A stretch of DNA of 7,663 bases from Cellulomonadaceae bacterium (GTDB taxonomy: Bacteria; Actinomycetota; Actinomycetes; Actinomycetales; Cellulomonadaceae). The stretch is taken from positions 1-7,663 of the forward strand of contig JAITCK010000118.1 in the NCBI GenBank assembly GCA_031283115.1, given 5' to 3'. Under the pieces are notes generated by a model. That model had not been told where the DNA came from, searched no databases, and saw nothing but the letters and a program-made list of their open reading frames with translations. Every line of letters starts with the position of its first letter. Within the stretch, counting starts at the first letter, position 1. This document shows positions 1 through 6,586 of the stretch, in pieces. A program made the position numbers and the translations under genes.

Positions 1-8
1 CAAAATAT

Positions 9-704
9 GTGAAAACTTTGAGTTTCCCGGGCATTTTGCGCCCCGAGTGCGCCGATACTTGCACCAACAAGAGCGGTGAAGAGTGCAGTGCTGAGGCTTT
101 TCTGCGCCGTTATTACGACACTCATGGTCGCTATACCGGTTCGCGGTTCGAGTCGTTTGGTCACCCATGGGACGCGATGGAAACTGCGAACGTGATTACG
201 GCGAGTGACCTGTTGGCTGTTCAATGTTTGTCGGTCGACATGCCAGCCAAGGCCGCAATCAGCATTTTAGAAACGGATGCTGAACAAATTTCTGGCCTGC
301 TCGCGCAGATTCCCATCGACTGCAACCTATGGGATGCTGAGGATGATGTCATTGGTGAGAATTCACCTGCGGATCAACTGTGGTGGGTGTTGCGCGGATA
401 TCATGGGATTGGCCCGGTCAAGGCGAGCAAGATCATGGCTCGCAAACGCGCCCGTCTCATCCCAATCTTTGACCAGATTGTCGGTAGACAACTTGGCATG
501 GTGAACAAACGGGATCAGGTTGTTTCAGGCGGTCACTGGATGGGTATGCGTGCGCTATTGAACCAGCCTGTTCCAGGGGCCGATGTGCCGTTGCACAAAT
601 ACCTTCAAGACCTCCACGCTGAGGCAGAGTTGTCCGAATTGGTCACCCCCTTGCGCATCTTTGATGTGGCCGTGTGGATGGATGGAAAGGCGAAGCAGAA
701 ATGA
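9..704 (+). CDS. DUF6308-like protein of unknown function
   Basis: This encodes 231 residues from a GTG start, but the frame is open to the left edge, so the true start may lie outside the window and the gene could be 5'-partial. The sequence resembles the actinobacterial DUF6308 family, recognised from memory and not by search. Residues 36-50 (YDTHGRYTGSRFESF) fit the family's N-terminal block. Residues 132-147 (HGIGPVKASKIMARKR) look like a helix-hairpin-helix turn, a non-specific nucleic-acid contact, followed by LIPIFDQIV. The C-terminus has LRIFDVAVWM. No signal peptide or membrane segment is visible, so the protein is probably cytoplasmic. No catalytic residues can be assigned. Its stop overlaps the next gene's start (ATGA), implying translational coupling with the zinc-ribbon membrane protein that follows. 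DNA binding is only an inference from the HhH-like motif. Confidence 0.75.
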   Translation: MKTLSFPGILRPECADTCTNKSGEECSAEAFLRRYYDTHGRYTGSRFESFGHPWDAMETANVITASDLLAVQCLSVDMPAKAAISILETDAEQISGLLAQIPIDCNLWDAEDDVIGENSPADQLWWVLRGYHGIGPVKASKIMARKRARLIPIFDQIVGRQLGMVNKRDQVVSGGHWMGMRALLNQPVPGADVPLHKYLQDLHAEAELSELVTPLRIFDVAVWMDGKAKQK

Positions 705-1633
705 GCGCCACCATTGTCACCTGTCCAGCCGGTCACCAGGTTCCTGCCGGAGTGAAGTTTTGCACGCAGTGCGGCCAGTCTGTTCCGGCCGAGCCTTTTC
801 ACCACGGAAACACGCAGGTTTCACCTAGCGCCCCGTCAAACCCTTGGACGCGAAAACAAAAAGGCATCCTTGGAGCCATCTGTGTGCTTGGAGTTGCATT
901 AGTGGCAATGGTCAGTGTCGCTGTCAGTGGTACAGCGGAGACTGGTTCGGCTGCGGGAGGATGGCAGGAAGGGGACTGTCTGCAACTTGGTCTTGGATCT
1001 AGGGATGACCTACAGGTTGAATGTGATAGTTCAATGCAGACACAAGCGACAATCCTGAGTGTTTATTCACGTTCTGATATTGAAAAAAACGGGTTATTTT
1101 CTTTAGAGGACGACTGCGAATCGCGAGGAAGTGGTTTAGCATTAGCAACCGTATCGGGAAGTCTTCTTCATGATCGCGCGCGCTACTTTTTTGATGATTA
1201 TACTTCGCGAGAAGCGATTGAATGGCACCAGAGTTTTATAAGTGATAAGAGTGATGATGGGGCAGTTTGCTACTCAATAAATAGTGCTGGCATAAGAGTG
1301 CTCGATTCTCTGGAATCAGAGCATCGTCAAAAATTTCATACGAGAAGTGTAAATTCGCGCATTCAACATATCTCGACAATGTCAGGAAATATTCGCGATT
1401 TAGGTAATGTGACAGTTAGATCTATTTGTGTCATAGGTCCACCAGGTATCAGTTCTCAGCAAATTGAAGATGCTGTTTATCGAATTGCAGAAGCGGCGAC
1501 GCGTCGGGTGAGTAGTTTCCGTGAACTTGAATTGCTCTCAGGAATAGTGAATGAGCAAGTGTGGTTTCAATGTAGTGATCGTCATCGCCCTGCTATGGAC
1601 GCTATTTTTTCTGCTTTCCATGGTAACCGTTGA
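701..1633 (+). CDS. zinc-ribbon, single-pass membrane protein with exported C-terminal domain
   Basis: This encodes 310 residues. The ATG at 701 was chosen over the in-frame ATG at 674 because it gives an ATGA overlap with the upstream stop, is preceded by GGAAAGG at 684-690, and puts the zinc ribbon at the N-terminus. Likely metal ligands are C8, H12, C21 and C24 (CPAGH...FCTQC). A short linker leads to one hydrophobic helix at about residues 55-76, preceded by RKQK, so the ribbon should be cytoplasmic and the rest outside. The exported part has six cysteines (93, 108, 139, 190, 243, 291), enough for three disulfides. Its beginning (WQEGDCL...VEC) recalls septum-formation/LppU-type domains, a weak resemblance. 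The DNA for the exported part is about 37-43% GC in hand-counted blocks, against about 65% for the zinc-ribbon part. Function unknown; the next gene has the same architecture. Confidence 0.8.
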   Translation: MSATIVTCPAGHQVPAGVKFCTQCGQSVPAEPFHHGNTQVSPSAPSNPWTRKQKGILGAICVLGVALVAMVSVAVSGTAETGSAAGGWQEGDCLQLGLGSRDDLQVECDSSMQTQATILSVYSRSDIEKNGLFSLEDDCESRGSGLALATVSGSLLHDRARYFFDDYTSREAIEWHQSFISDKSDDGAVCYSINSAGIRVLDSLESEHRQKFHTRSVNSRIQHISTMSGNIRDLGNVTVRSICVIGPPGISSQQIEDAVYRIAEAATRRVSSFRELELLSGIVNEQVWFQCSDRHRPAMDAIFSAFHGNR

Positions 1634-1665
1634 CGATGATGATCGAAGAAAATCAAGGAAACATC

Positions 1666-2499
1666 ATGAACAAATACTGCCCCAATGGGCATGAGACTAA
1701 TCCTGGCGCGCGGTTTTGCGGGACGTGCGGTGTTGCTGTCGCCTCGCCACGTCCCGACGCAACCACACCAGTCGAGTCCGAAGAGACCAGGCTGCCCATT
1801 GCCGACGCTGCGGACAAGACCAAGCCAGACGATTCATCCCGAGGGGGACACCGTCGCATGGTGGCCACTGTTGTTACCGCAGTGCTTGTTATTGGTGGCG
1901 GCGTCGCAGTTGGCGTGACGGTTCTTGGATGGGGGCAAGCAGCCCCTGTGGTCGCTGCCGAAGCGGAGGACGATGGTTCTGATGTCGTGGTCGACGACGA
2001 GACGCCCGAGGTCGAAGAGGTCGCGCCGCCTGCTGCAGAAGAACCTGCGGTGGAGGTCGTTGACGAACGCAGCGATCTTGAGCGTGCGCTCGACCACTTC
2101 ATTGCCACCGGTGATAACGGAGGAGTGCTGACCTACTCCGAAGGCAACAACTACATGGCTTGGTTGGCGGGAGAATCATGGGGTGACGGGCCTCCCCAAC
2201 CGTTCGGAACGACCGCCGACCAGGCTTTTGTCCCCTTTCTTGATCAAATGGACTGGGAGTGGCTTCCGAGTGCCAGTTGCAATGCTGTGCCTGAGACGCA
2301 TTGGGATGAGGCTCTTGGGGAAATTGTTCCGACCGGGAACTACATCGACGGGCAGTACTCGTGCAGCGTTGCGCGTGCCTACGGTTTTGGGATGATCGAC
2401 TGGGGTGAATACTCATCTACAGCGGAATGGGGCGACGTGGAATGGGACATGCACACCAACCCAGACGGCACCTGGACTCGCGTGGAGTGGTTCTCATAG
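1666..2499 (+). CDS. second zinc-ribbon, single-pass membrane protein
   Basis: This encodes 277 residues. The ATG at 1666 has AAGGAA at 1655-1660, five bases upstream. An in-frame TTG at 1630 would add 12 residues, but it lacks a comparable site and would push the zinc ribbon off the N-terminus. Ligands C5, H9, C18 and C21 (CPNGH...FCGTC) match those of the preceding gene. A hydrophobic helix at about 65-87 follows RGGHRR, which predicts a cytoplasmic ribbon. Residues 98-138 form a strongly acidic, Val/Pro/Ala-rich linker, and the C-terminal domain (about 139-277) is rich in Trp, Asp and Gly with two cysteines (C205, C233) that could pair. That domain shows no evident similarity to the exported domain of its neighbour. 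The gene is GC-rich like the core genes. It lies 32 bases after its neighbour and is probably co-transcribed. Role unknown; a scaffold or envelope sensor is only a guess. Confidence 0.8.
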   Translation: MNKYCPNGHETNPGARFCGTCGVAVASPRPDATTPVESEETRLPIADAADKTKPDDSSRGGHRRMVATVVTAVLVIGGGVAVGVTVLGWGQAAPVVAAEAEDDGSDVVVDDETPEVEEVAPPAAEEPAVEVVDERSDLERALDHFIATGDNGGVLTYSEGNNYMAWLAGESWGDGPPQPFGTTADQAFVPFLDQMDWEWLPSASCNAVPETHWDEALGEIVPTGNYIDGQYSCSVARAYGFGMIDWGEYSSTAEWGDVEWDMHTNPDGTWTRVEWFS

Positions 2500-2534
2500 C
2501 GCGTGTCTCAACTGGTGCCACAGCGCGAAGACAA

Positions 2535-2742
2535 CTATGGCCCGAGGAGGGCTAGAGGGACCACAGCAACCCCGTCTGGGCGGCGGTAGGCGTAGGGGCC
2601 GGTGTTGAGGACGATTTTGTCGGCGAGACGGGAACCTATCTGCGCGTGGAGCCAGTTGAGGTGGCGGGCATCATGGTCGCTGACGGAATCGGCTAACGGA
2701 TCGTGATTTTTGATATCCCAATTCGACTGACCCAGAGCAGCC
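2535..2742 (-). pseudogene. C-terminal remnant of a DUF4143-type ATPase
   Basis: Reading the minus strand, an open frame runs from about 2756 to a TAG at 2535-2537 with no plausible start codon. It contains SNWDIKNHDPL, then DHDARHLNWLHAQIG, then KIVLNTGPYAYRR and DGVAVVPLALLGP at the end. This pattern (nuclease-like IK motif, a HLxWL segment, then VLxTGP and a final VxPLALL) resembles the extreme C-terminus of actinobacterial AAA ATPases with a DUF4143 domain, recognised from memory. Everything N-terminal, including the Walker motifs, is missing. The fragment begins right where the upstream fic gene stops, and a TAG closes its frame inside the end of fic, so it cannot be a fusion with fic. 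The remaining tail is undamaged, suggesting a fairly recent truncation. It converges on the zinc-ribbon gene with only 35 bases between stops. Confidence 0.6.
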
Positions 2743-3744
2743 TTAAGAGTCGATGACTACCCAGATCCCGGCCTTGGTTGAGCCTTCACGATGCAGGCGC
2801 CCGGCAGCCTTCAGGTTGCTCAGTTGGCGGTCGATGGTGCGGCGCGATACACCCAGTGAATTGCTGAGATTTGCCCCTGTCATGTTCGGGTTGACGCGTA
2901 GCGCAGCGAGCACAGCCTCCGTCAGGTTTCTTCCGCCACTTCTTCCGCCATTTCTTCCGTCAAAGATGGCAGAGTAGGTGACAAGGACACTCTCGATAGC
3001 GGAAAGGATTGCGCTGAGACTGAACTCGAGAAACTTGGTGGCGTCGTTGTCCCGCTGGGATGTTCTCAGCGCTTGATAGTACTGTGGTCGGTTCTCGAAA
3101 ATGACCGCCTCCATCGGCAGTGCAGCGAAAACTTTATTCCAGCGAGTCAGTATGAGGGTTTGCCACAGTCGCCCCATCCTGCCGTTGCCGTCGGCAAACG
3201 GATGGATTGTCTCGATCTCACAGTGGACGACAGCGCTGAGCAGCACCGGATGCAGGTCGGATTCGCGTGCCCAGGTAAACAAATCGCTGACCAGATTGGG
3301 CACGAACAGTGGCCGGGCACCCGTATGCACAGGGGTGTCTCCCTCGTAGACCGCTACATCTCCACTTCGGAACTGCCCGGCCTCTTTGATGAGCCCCTGG
3401 GTCAGCAGCTGATGGGCGGTCAGGAAGTCATCAACCTGGAAAGGGTCAAGGGTTGGCAGGTGGTCGTAAGCCTCGCGGGCATTTTTCACCTCGTGGATGT
3501 CAGCCGGGCGGCCCAGCACTCGCTTACCGTCGAGCAGGGCGGTCACCTGGGCTAAGGACAGCGGGTTACCTTCGATGGCCAGCGAGGAGTAAATAGACCG
3601 CACCCGGTTTTCCCTGTGCAGCCGGATACCCAGCTGGAAGTCGGTGCCCAGGTCGAGTCGCGTGATGCTCTCGACGATTTTTGCCAGATAGTCGGCTGCC
3701 TGCACCGTGATTGAGAACGGAGGGGTCGATGTCGCCGTCATCAT
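2743..3744 (-). CDS. fic: Fic-family protein adenylyltransferase with C-terminal winged helix
   Basis: This encodes 333 residues from an ATG at 3744. A TTG at 3804 would add 20 residues that do not look like the family, so the ATG is preferred, although its ribosome site is weak. Fic enzymes transfer AMP from ATP to a hydroxyl of a target protein. The N-terminal Fic_N-like helices include SSLAIEGN, which fits the inhibitory motif (S/T)xxxE(G/N) with S54, E58 and G59, so this should be a self-inhibited class II Fic. The core HPFADGNGRMGR at 181-192 keeps the catalytic His, the acidic residue and the anion-hole GNGR, so activity is likely. A Gly/Arg/Asn linker at about 262-273 leads to a winged-helix DNA-binding domain (about 274-330), possibly for autoregulation. 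No antitoxin gene is adjacent. The target is unknown. Confidence 0.9.
   Translation of the reverse strand: MMTATSTPPFSITVQAADYLAKIVESITRLDLGTDFQLGIRLHRENRVRSIYSSLAIEGNPLSLAQVTALLDGKRVLGRPADIHEVKNAREAYDHLPTLDPFQVDDFLTAHQLLTQGLIKEAGQFRSGDVAVYEGDTPVHTGARPLFVPNLVSDLFTWARESDLHPVLLSAVVHCEIETIHPFADGNGRMGRLWQTLILTRWNKVFAALPMEAVIFENRPQYYQALRTSQRDNDATKFLEFSLSAILSAIESVLVTYSAIFDGRNGGRSGGRNLTEAVLAALRVNPNMTGANLSNSLGVSRRTIDRQLSNLKAAGRLHREGSTKAGIWVVIDS
2928..2963 (-). repeat. three tandem 12-bp units in the fic linker
   Basis: On the plus strand the unit TTCTTCCGCCAC recurs at 2928-2939, 2940-2951 (one change) and 2952-2963 (diverged last four bases). It is read in frame on the minus strand as a Gly-Gly-Arg-Asn/Ser repeat between the Fic core and the winged helix. 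Because the unit is a multiple of three, copy-number change would lengthen or shorten the linker without breaking the frame. Confidence 0.8.
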
Positions 3745-3897
3745 GCACGCCCCATCACGAACGCACGCGGCGTTGAAAGAACGGCATATTGACCCACAGG
3801 CCAAGATTACCGGTACTCAGCGGTTCTTCTTCCGGGAAGTGTGTCGAACGGGTACAGATGTTAATGGTGCAATGTGACTCGCAGGAAGGCTACTCAC

Positions 3898-3907
3898 GGC
3901 CTAGGCC
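3898..3907. repeat. 10-bp perfect palindrome in the fic-rpmE intergenic region
   Basis: The sequence GGCCTAGGCC is a perfect palindrome about 20 bases upstream of the proposed -35 of the rpmE promoter. It could be an operator for a dimeric regulator, such as the Fic winged-helix domain encoded next door, but a palindrome this short can occur by chance. Apart from this and the rpmE promoter, the 283-base divergent intergenic region (3745-4027) shows no gene. Confidence 0.25.
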
Positions 3908-3926
3908 GATGTCACACCTGGTTGGT

Positions 3927-3955
3927 TTGGGTTTGAGGCGGAAATCTGGCATAAT
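3927..3955 (+). promoter_or_regulatory. probable housekeeping promoter for rpmE
   Basis: An extended -10 element, TGG followed by CATAAT (3947-3955), matches five of six bases of the TATAAT consensus. A weak -35, TTGGGT at 3927-3932, lies 17 bases upstream. Transcription would start near 3962 and give a leader of about 65 bases. The leader contains a small CCTGC/GCAGG stem-loop whose role, if any, is unknown. Confidence 0.6.
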
Positions 3956-4027
3956 TGGATGTCGGTTTGACTGGTTCACGGCCTGCGCACGGCAGGGCGA
4001 CCCAGCGCCACCAACTCAAGGAGCATC

Positions 4028-4249
4028 ATGAAGTCCGGTATCCACCCCGAATACGTCCCCACGAAGTTTGTGTGCACCTGCGGCAACTCCTTCGTTTCGC
4101 GCAGCACCGCCACCACCGGCGAAATCCACGTCGAAGTGTGCAGCGCCTGCCACCCCTTCTACACGGGCAAGCAGAAGATTCTCGACACCGGTGGCCGCGT
4201 GGCCCGCTTCGAGGCCCGTTACGGCAAGAAGCCTGCTGCTGCCAAGTAG
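4028..4249 (+). CDS. rpmE: 50S ribosomal protein L31
   Basis: This 73-residue protein binds the large ribosomal subunit at the central protuberance and bridges to the small subunit. It is the zinc-containing (C+) form: C16 and C18 (CTC) and C38 and C41 (CSAC) are the expected four ligands. The N-terminus MKSGIHPEY and the segment HPFYTGKQK are characteristic. The ATG follows AAGGAG at 4018-4023, a strong ribosome site four bases upstream. Length and end ([12 protein letters not shown]) are normal for actinobacterial L31. The usual upstream neighbour rho is absent here; a divergent fic gene takes its place. The stop is TAG, a codon read by release factor 1, which prfA encodes downstream. The last 12 codons are repeated at 4321-4359. 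Confidence 0.97.
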   Translation: MKSGIHPEYVPTKFVCTCGNSFVSRSTATTGEIHVEVCSACHPFYTGKQKILDTGGRVARFEARYGKKPAAAK

Positions 4250-4272
4250 GTAGCCGCGAAGCGCCTCGGGGT

Positions 4273-4312
4273 CCCCGCGAATCGCAGGAGCGTAGCGACG
4301 AGATTCGTGGGG
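4273..4312. repeat. hairpin within the segment between the two rpmE tails
   Basis: CCCCGCGAATC (4273-4283) pairs with GATTCGTGGGG (4302-4312), an 11-base stem with one G-U wobble and an 18-base loop. No T-run follows, so it is a poor intrinsic terminator. The loop (GAGCGTAGCGACGA) resembles short intergenic repeats seen in several actinobacterial genomes, an impression from memory. It may be an interspersed palindromic element. Confidence 0.5.
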
Positions 4313-4320
4313 TGAGCTGT

Positions 4321-4359
4321 GAGGCCCGCTACGGCAAGAAGCCTGCCGCCGCCAAGTAG
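4321..4359 (+). pseudogene. duplicate of the rpmE 3' end (12 codons plus stop)
   Basis: These 39 bases match 4211-4249, the end of rpmE, at 36 positions. The three differences (4329, 4347, 4350; C in place of T) are all third-codon-position changes, so both copies encode [12 protein letters not shown] followed by TAG. The copies are 110 bases apart and in different frames, and the 71 bases between them are unrelated to rpmE, so this is not a simple tandem duplication. The copy has no ribosome site or L31 N-terminus and should not be expressed as a protein. The long hairpin begins eight bases after its stop, a spacing that suits the original rpmE end. It may be an attachment-site repeat or the remains of a second rpmE. 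Confidence 0.85.
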
Positions 4360-4366
4360 CACCCTC

Positions 4367-4450
4367 AACGGCGCTGCCAGTCCGCCCGATAACCCGACAA
4401 CCTCTCTAGGGGCAGTCGAGGCAATCGGACGCCGGACAGGCAGCGCCGTT
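4367..4450 (+). terminator. long hairpin between rpmE and prfA, terminator or attenuator
   Basis: AACGGCGCTGCC (4367-4378) pairs perfectly with 4439-4450. Inside, GTCCG (4380-4384) pairs with CGGAC (4433-4437), CCGAT (4386-4390) with ATCGG (4424-4428), and CCTC (4401-4404) with GAGG (4418-4421). An A-A mismatch and small internal loops separate the stems. Only a short T-run (4449-4451) follows, so termination may be partial, letting some transcripts continue into prfA and lowering its level relative to L31. A weak -10-like TATACA at 4454-4459 could also give prfA its own promoter. Confidence 0.55.
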
Positions 4451-4496
4451 TGCTATACATAGGCTTTGGAAGACGTTTTTAGATGATGGAGTTGCC

Positions 4497-5588
4497 ATGA
4501 CGGACCAGTTTGCAGGCGTCCAGCCCCTGCTTGACGAGCATGCCGAGATTGAAAAAGCCTTGGCTGACCCTGCCATTCACGCCGACGCAGGCCGGGCTAA
4601 GATGCTGGGTCGCCGCTACGCCGAGTTGGGCCGCATCGTCGCCTCCTACAACACCTGGCGGTCAGCCCACGACGACGCTGAGGCTGCTGCAGAAATGGCT
4701 GCCGAAGACGCCGAACTGGCCGCCGAACTGCCCGCCATGCGCGAGGCCGAAACCGCAGCAGCCGACAGCCTGCGCAACGTGCTCATCCCGCGCGACCCCG
4801 ACGATGGCCGCGATGTCATCCTCGACATTCAGGCCGGTGCGGGCGGCGAAGAATCCGCCCTTTTCGCGGGCGACCTGCTGCGCATGTACCTGCGCTACGC
4901 CGAATCCAAAGGCTGGGCCACCCAAATTATCGAAACCACCGAAACCGACCTGGGCGGCTACAAGGACGTCCAGGTCGCCATCAAAGCCAAAGGCAATGTC
5001 GCGCCCGAGGATGGCGTGTGGGCCCACCTCAAATATGAGGGCGGCGTCCACCGGGTTCAGCGCGTCCCCGTCACTGAAACCCAAGGCCGCATCCACACGT
5101 CAGCGGCAGGCGTCTACGTCATGCCCGAAGTGGACGACCCCGGCGAGGTGGAAATCAACGACAACGACCTGAAAATCGACGTCTACCGGTCATCCGGTCC
5201 CGGCGGCCAGTCCGTCAACACGACCGACTCGGCAGTCCGCATCACCCACCTGCCCACCGGCATTGTCGTCGCCATGCAAAACGAAAAATCCCAGTTGCAA
5301 AACAAAGAGCAGGCCATGCGCGTGCTCCGTGCCCGCCTCCTGGCCGCCCAAGCCGAGGCCGCCGCAGCCGAAAACGCCGACATGCGCCGGTCTCAAGTCC
5401 GCACCGTCGACCGGTCCGAACGCATCCGCACCTACAACTTCCCCGAAAACCGTATCGCCGACCACCGCACCGGCTACAAGGCCTACAACCTCGATCACGT
5501 CCTCGCAGGTGACCTGGAACCGGTAGTACAGTCCGCTATCACTGCTGACGAGGCAGCCCGCCTCGCCTCTGTCGGGTCTGATGACTGA
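4497..5588 (+). CDS. prfA: peptide chain release factor 1
   Basis: This 363-residue protein has the normal RF1 length. RF1 recognises UAA and UAG in the ribosomal A site and triggers peptidyl-tRNA hydrolysis. Stop-codon specificity comes from the tripeptide P191-V192-T193, the PxT signature of RF1 rather than the SPF of RF2. The catalytic GGQ is at 236-238 within [12 protein letters not shown]. The N-terminal 90 residues are Ala/Glu-rich and helical, as expected for domain 1. The ATG has GGAG at 4488-4491, five bases upstream. The gene ends in TGA, an RF2 stop, so RF1 does not terminate its own synthesis. It overlaps prmC by 8 bases, linking the factor with the enzyme that methylates its GGQ glutamine. 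Codon usage is strongly C-ending, like prmC and unlike wecA. Confidence 0.98.
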   Translation: MTDQFAGVQPLLDEHAEIEKALADPAIHADAGRAKMLGRRYAELGRIVASYNTWRSAHDDAEAAAEMAAEDAELAAELPAMREAETAAADSLRNVLIPRDPDDGRDVILDIQAGAGGEESALFAGDLLRMYLRYAESKGWATQIIETTETDLGGYKDVQVAIKAKGNVAPEDGVWAHLKYEGGVHRVQRVPVTETQGRIHTSAAGVYVMPEVDDPGEVEINDNDLKIDVYRSSGPGGQSVNTTDSAVRITHLPTGIVVAMQNEKSQLQNKEQAMRVLRARLLAAQAEAAAAENADMRRSQVRTVDRSERIRTYNFPENRIADHRTGYKAYNLDHVLAGDLEPVVQSAITADEAARLASVGSDD

Positions 5589-6582
5589 CGCGCCCGCCGT
5601 CGCGGCCATGCCCATCACCACCGACGGCCCCGCAGCGGACGACCATCATGTGCGGGCCGTCATCATTGAAGGCATCGCCCGCCTCATGGACGCCGACGTT
5701 CCCAGCCCGGCCCCCGACGCGGAAATCCTGCTCACCCACGTACTCGACGTTGACCGCGCTCAACTCACGCGGATGCGCATCCTGGGCCACATGGTGCCCG
5801 ACATCGCCTACCGTGACTTCTGGCATCTCATCGCCCAACGGGCGGCCCGCATCCCCCTGCAACACCTGACCGGTCAGGCCCCCTTCCGCAACCTGACCCT
5901 GGCCGTCGGCCCGGGAGTTTTCATCCCCCGCCCCGAAACCGAAGAGGTCGCCCAAGCGGCTATCGACGAGGCCCGCCGCATCACCAGCGAAGGCCGGAGT
6001 GGGAAGGCCACCCCCGTCGTTGTCGACCTCTGCACCGGCTCAGCAGCAATCGCACTCGCCGTAGCAACAGAAGTCCCAGAATCACAGGTTTACGCCGTCG
6101 AACTCGACGCCGCCGCCCACGCCTGGGCGCATCGTAACGTCACCCAGGCAGGCGCAGAAAACCTCACCCTCATCAAGGCTGACGCGCGCACGGCCCTCCA
6201 AGACCTCAACGGCCAAGCAGACATCGTCGTCTCTAACCCGCCCTACATTCCGCCCAACGCCACCCCCCGCGACCCGGAGGTTGCCGACCATGACCCGGCT
6301 GTCGCCCTCTACGGCCTGGGCGTAGACGGCCTGGAAGTCCCACGCGGCATCGCCGCCGCAGCAGCCCGTCTCCTCAAACCGGGCGGCCTGTTCATCATGG
6401 AGCACGCCGAAGTCCAGGCGGCAGCAGCCCGCACCATGCTCGAAACCATCGTCGATGCGACACACGCCAACATGACAGGCGCCCACGCGACCGCCACCAC
6501 TTCGGCCTTCACCAACATCGCCACGCGGAACGACCTCACCGGCCGCCCTCGCATGGTCACGGCCCGCCGCATGGAACACTGA
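5581..6582 (+). CDS. prmC: release factor glutamine N5-methyltransferase
   Basis: PrmC (HemK) transfers a methyl group from S-adenosylmethionine to the side-chain amide of the GGQ glutamine in RF1 and RF2, improving peptide release. The N-terminal helical domain contains [15 protein letters not shown] (41-55) and IPRPETEEV (115-123). SAM motif I is [11 protein letters not shown] (149-159), with acidic E174 in the next strand. NPPY (219-222) is the catalytic and substrate-binding motif, followed by IPP. The C-terminal [12 protein letters not shown] is typical. At 333 residues it is longer than the usual 280 or so, with about 24 extra at the N-terminus. The ATG at 5581 overlaps the prfA stop, supporting coupling; a later start (ATG 5608 or GTG 5650) is possible. 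A155 replaces the usual third glycine of motif I. Confidence 0.96.
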   Translation: MTDAPAVAAMPITTDGPAADDHHVRAVIIEGIARLMDADVPSPAPDAEILLTHVLDVDRAQLTRMRILGHMVPDIAYRDFWHLIAQRAARIPLQHLTGQAPFRNLTLAVGPGVFIPRPETEEVAQAAIDEARRITSEGRSGKATPVVVDLCTGSAAIALAVATEVPESQVYAVELDAAAHAWAHRNVTQAGAENLTLIKADARTALQDLNGQADIVVSNPPYIPPNATPRDPEVADHDPAVALYGLGVDGLEVPRGIAAAAARLLKPGGLFIMEHAEVQAAAARTMLETIVDATHANMTGAHATATTSAFTNIATRNDLTGRPRMVTARRMEH

Positions 6583-6586
6583 TGCC

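Noticed and set aside
1630..1665. TTG start overlapping the stop of the first zinc-ribbon gene
   Set aside because: AAGGAA five bases before the ATG at 1666 is a much better ribosome site, and that start puts the zinc ribbon at the N-terminus as in its neighbour.
1653..2108. 151-codon minus-strand open frame rich in Ser, Thr and Ala
   Set aside because: It is antisense to the second zinc-ribbon gene and mirrors its acidic, Val-rich linker codons. It shows no domain and no ribosome site.
3745..3804. 20-residue N-terminal extension of Fic from a TTG start
   Set aside because: The extension is Cys-rich, unlike Fic N-termini, and TTG is a poor start. The ATG at 3744 gives a normal N-terminus.
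3955..4359. 134-codon plus-strand open frame spanning rpmE and ending with the L31-like tail
   Set aside because: Its first part is an out-of-frame reading of the rpmE leader and rpmE itself. Only the last 12 codons match L31, because the duplicated tail happens to fall in this frame.
4662..5096. 144-codon minus-strand open frame opposite prfA
   Set aside because: It lies antisense to conserved RF1 sequence and is a GC-rich shadow frame.
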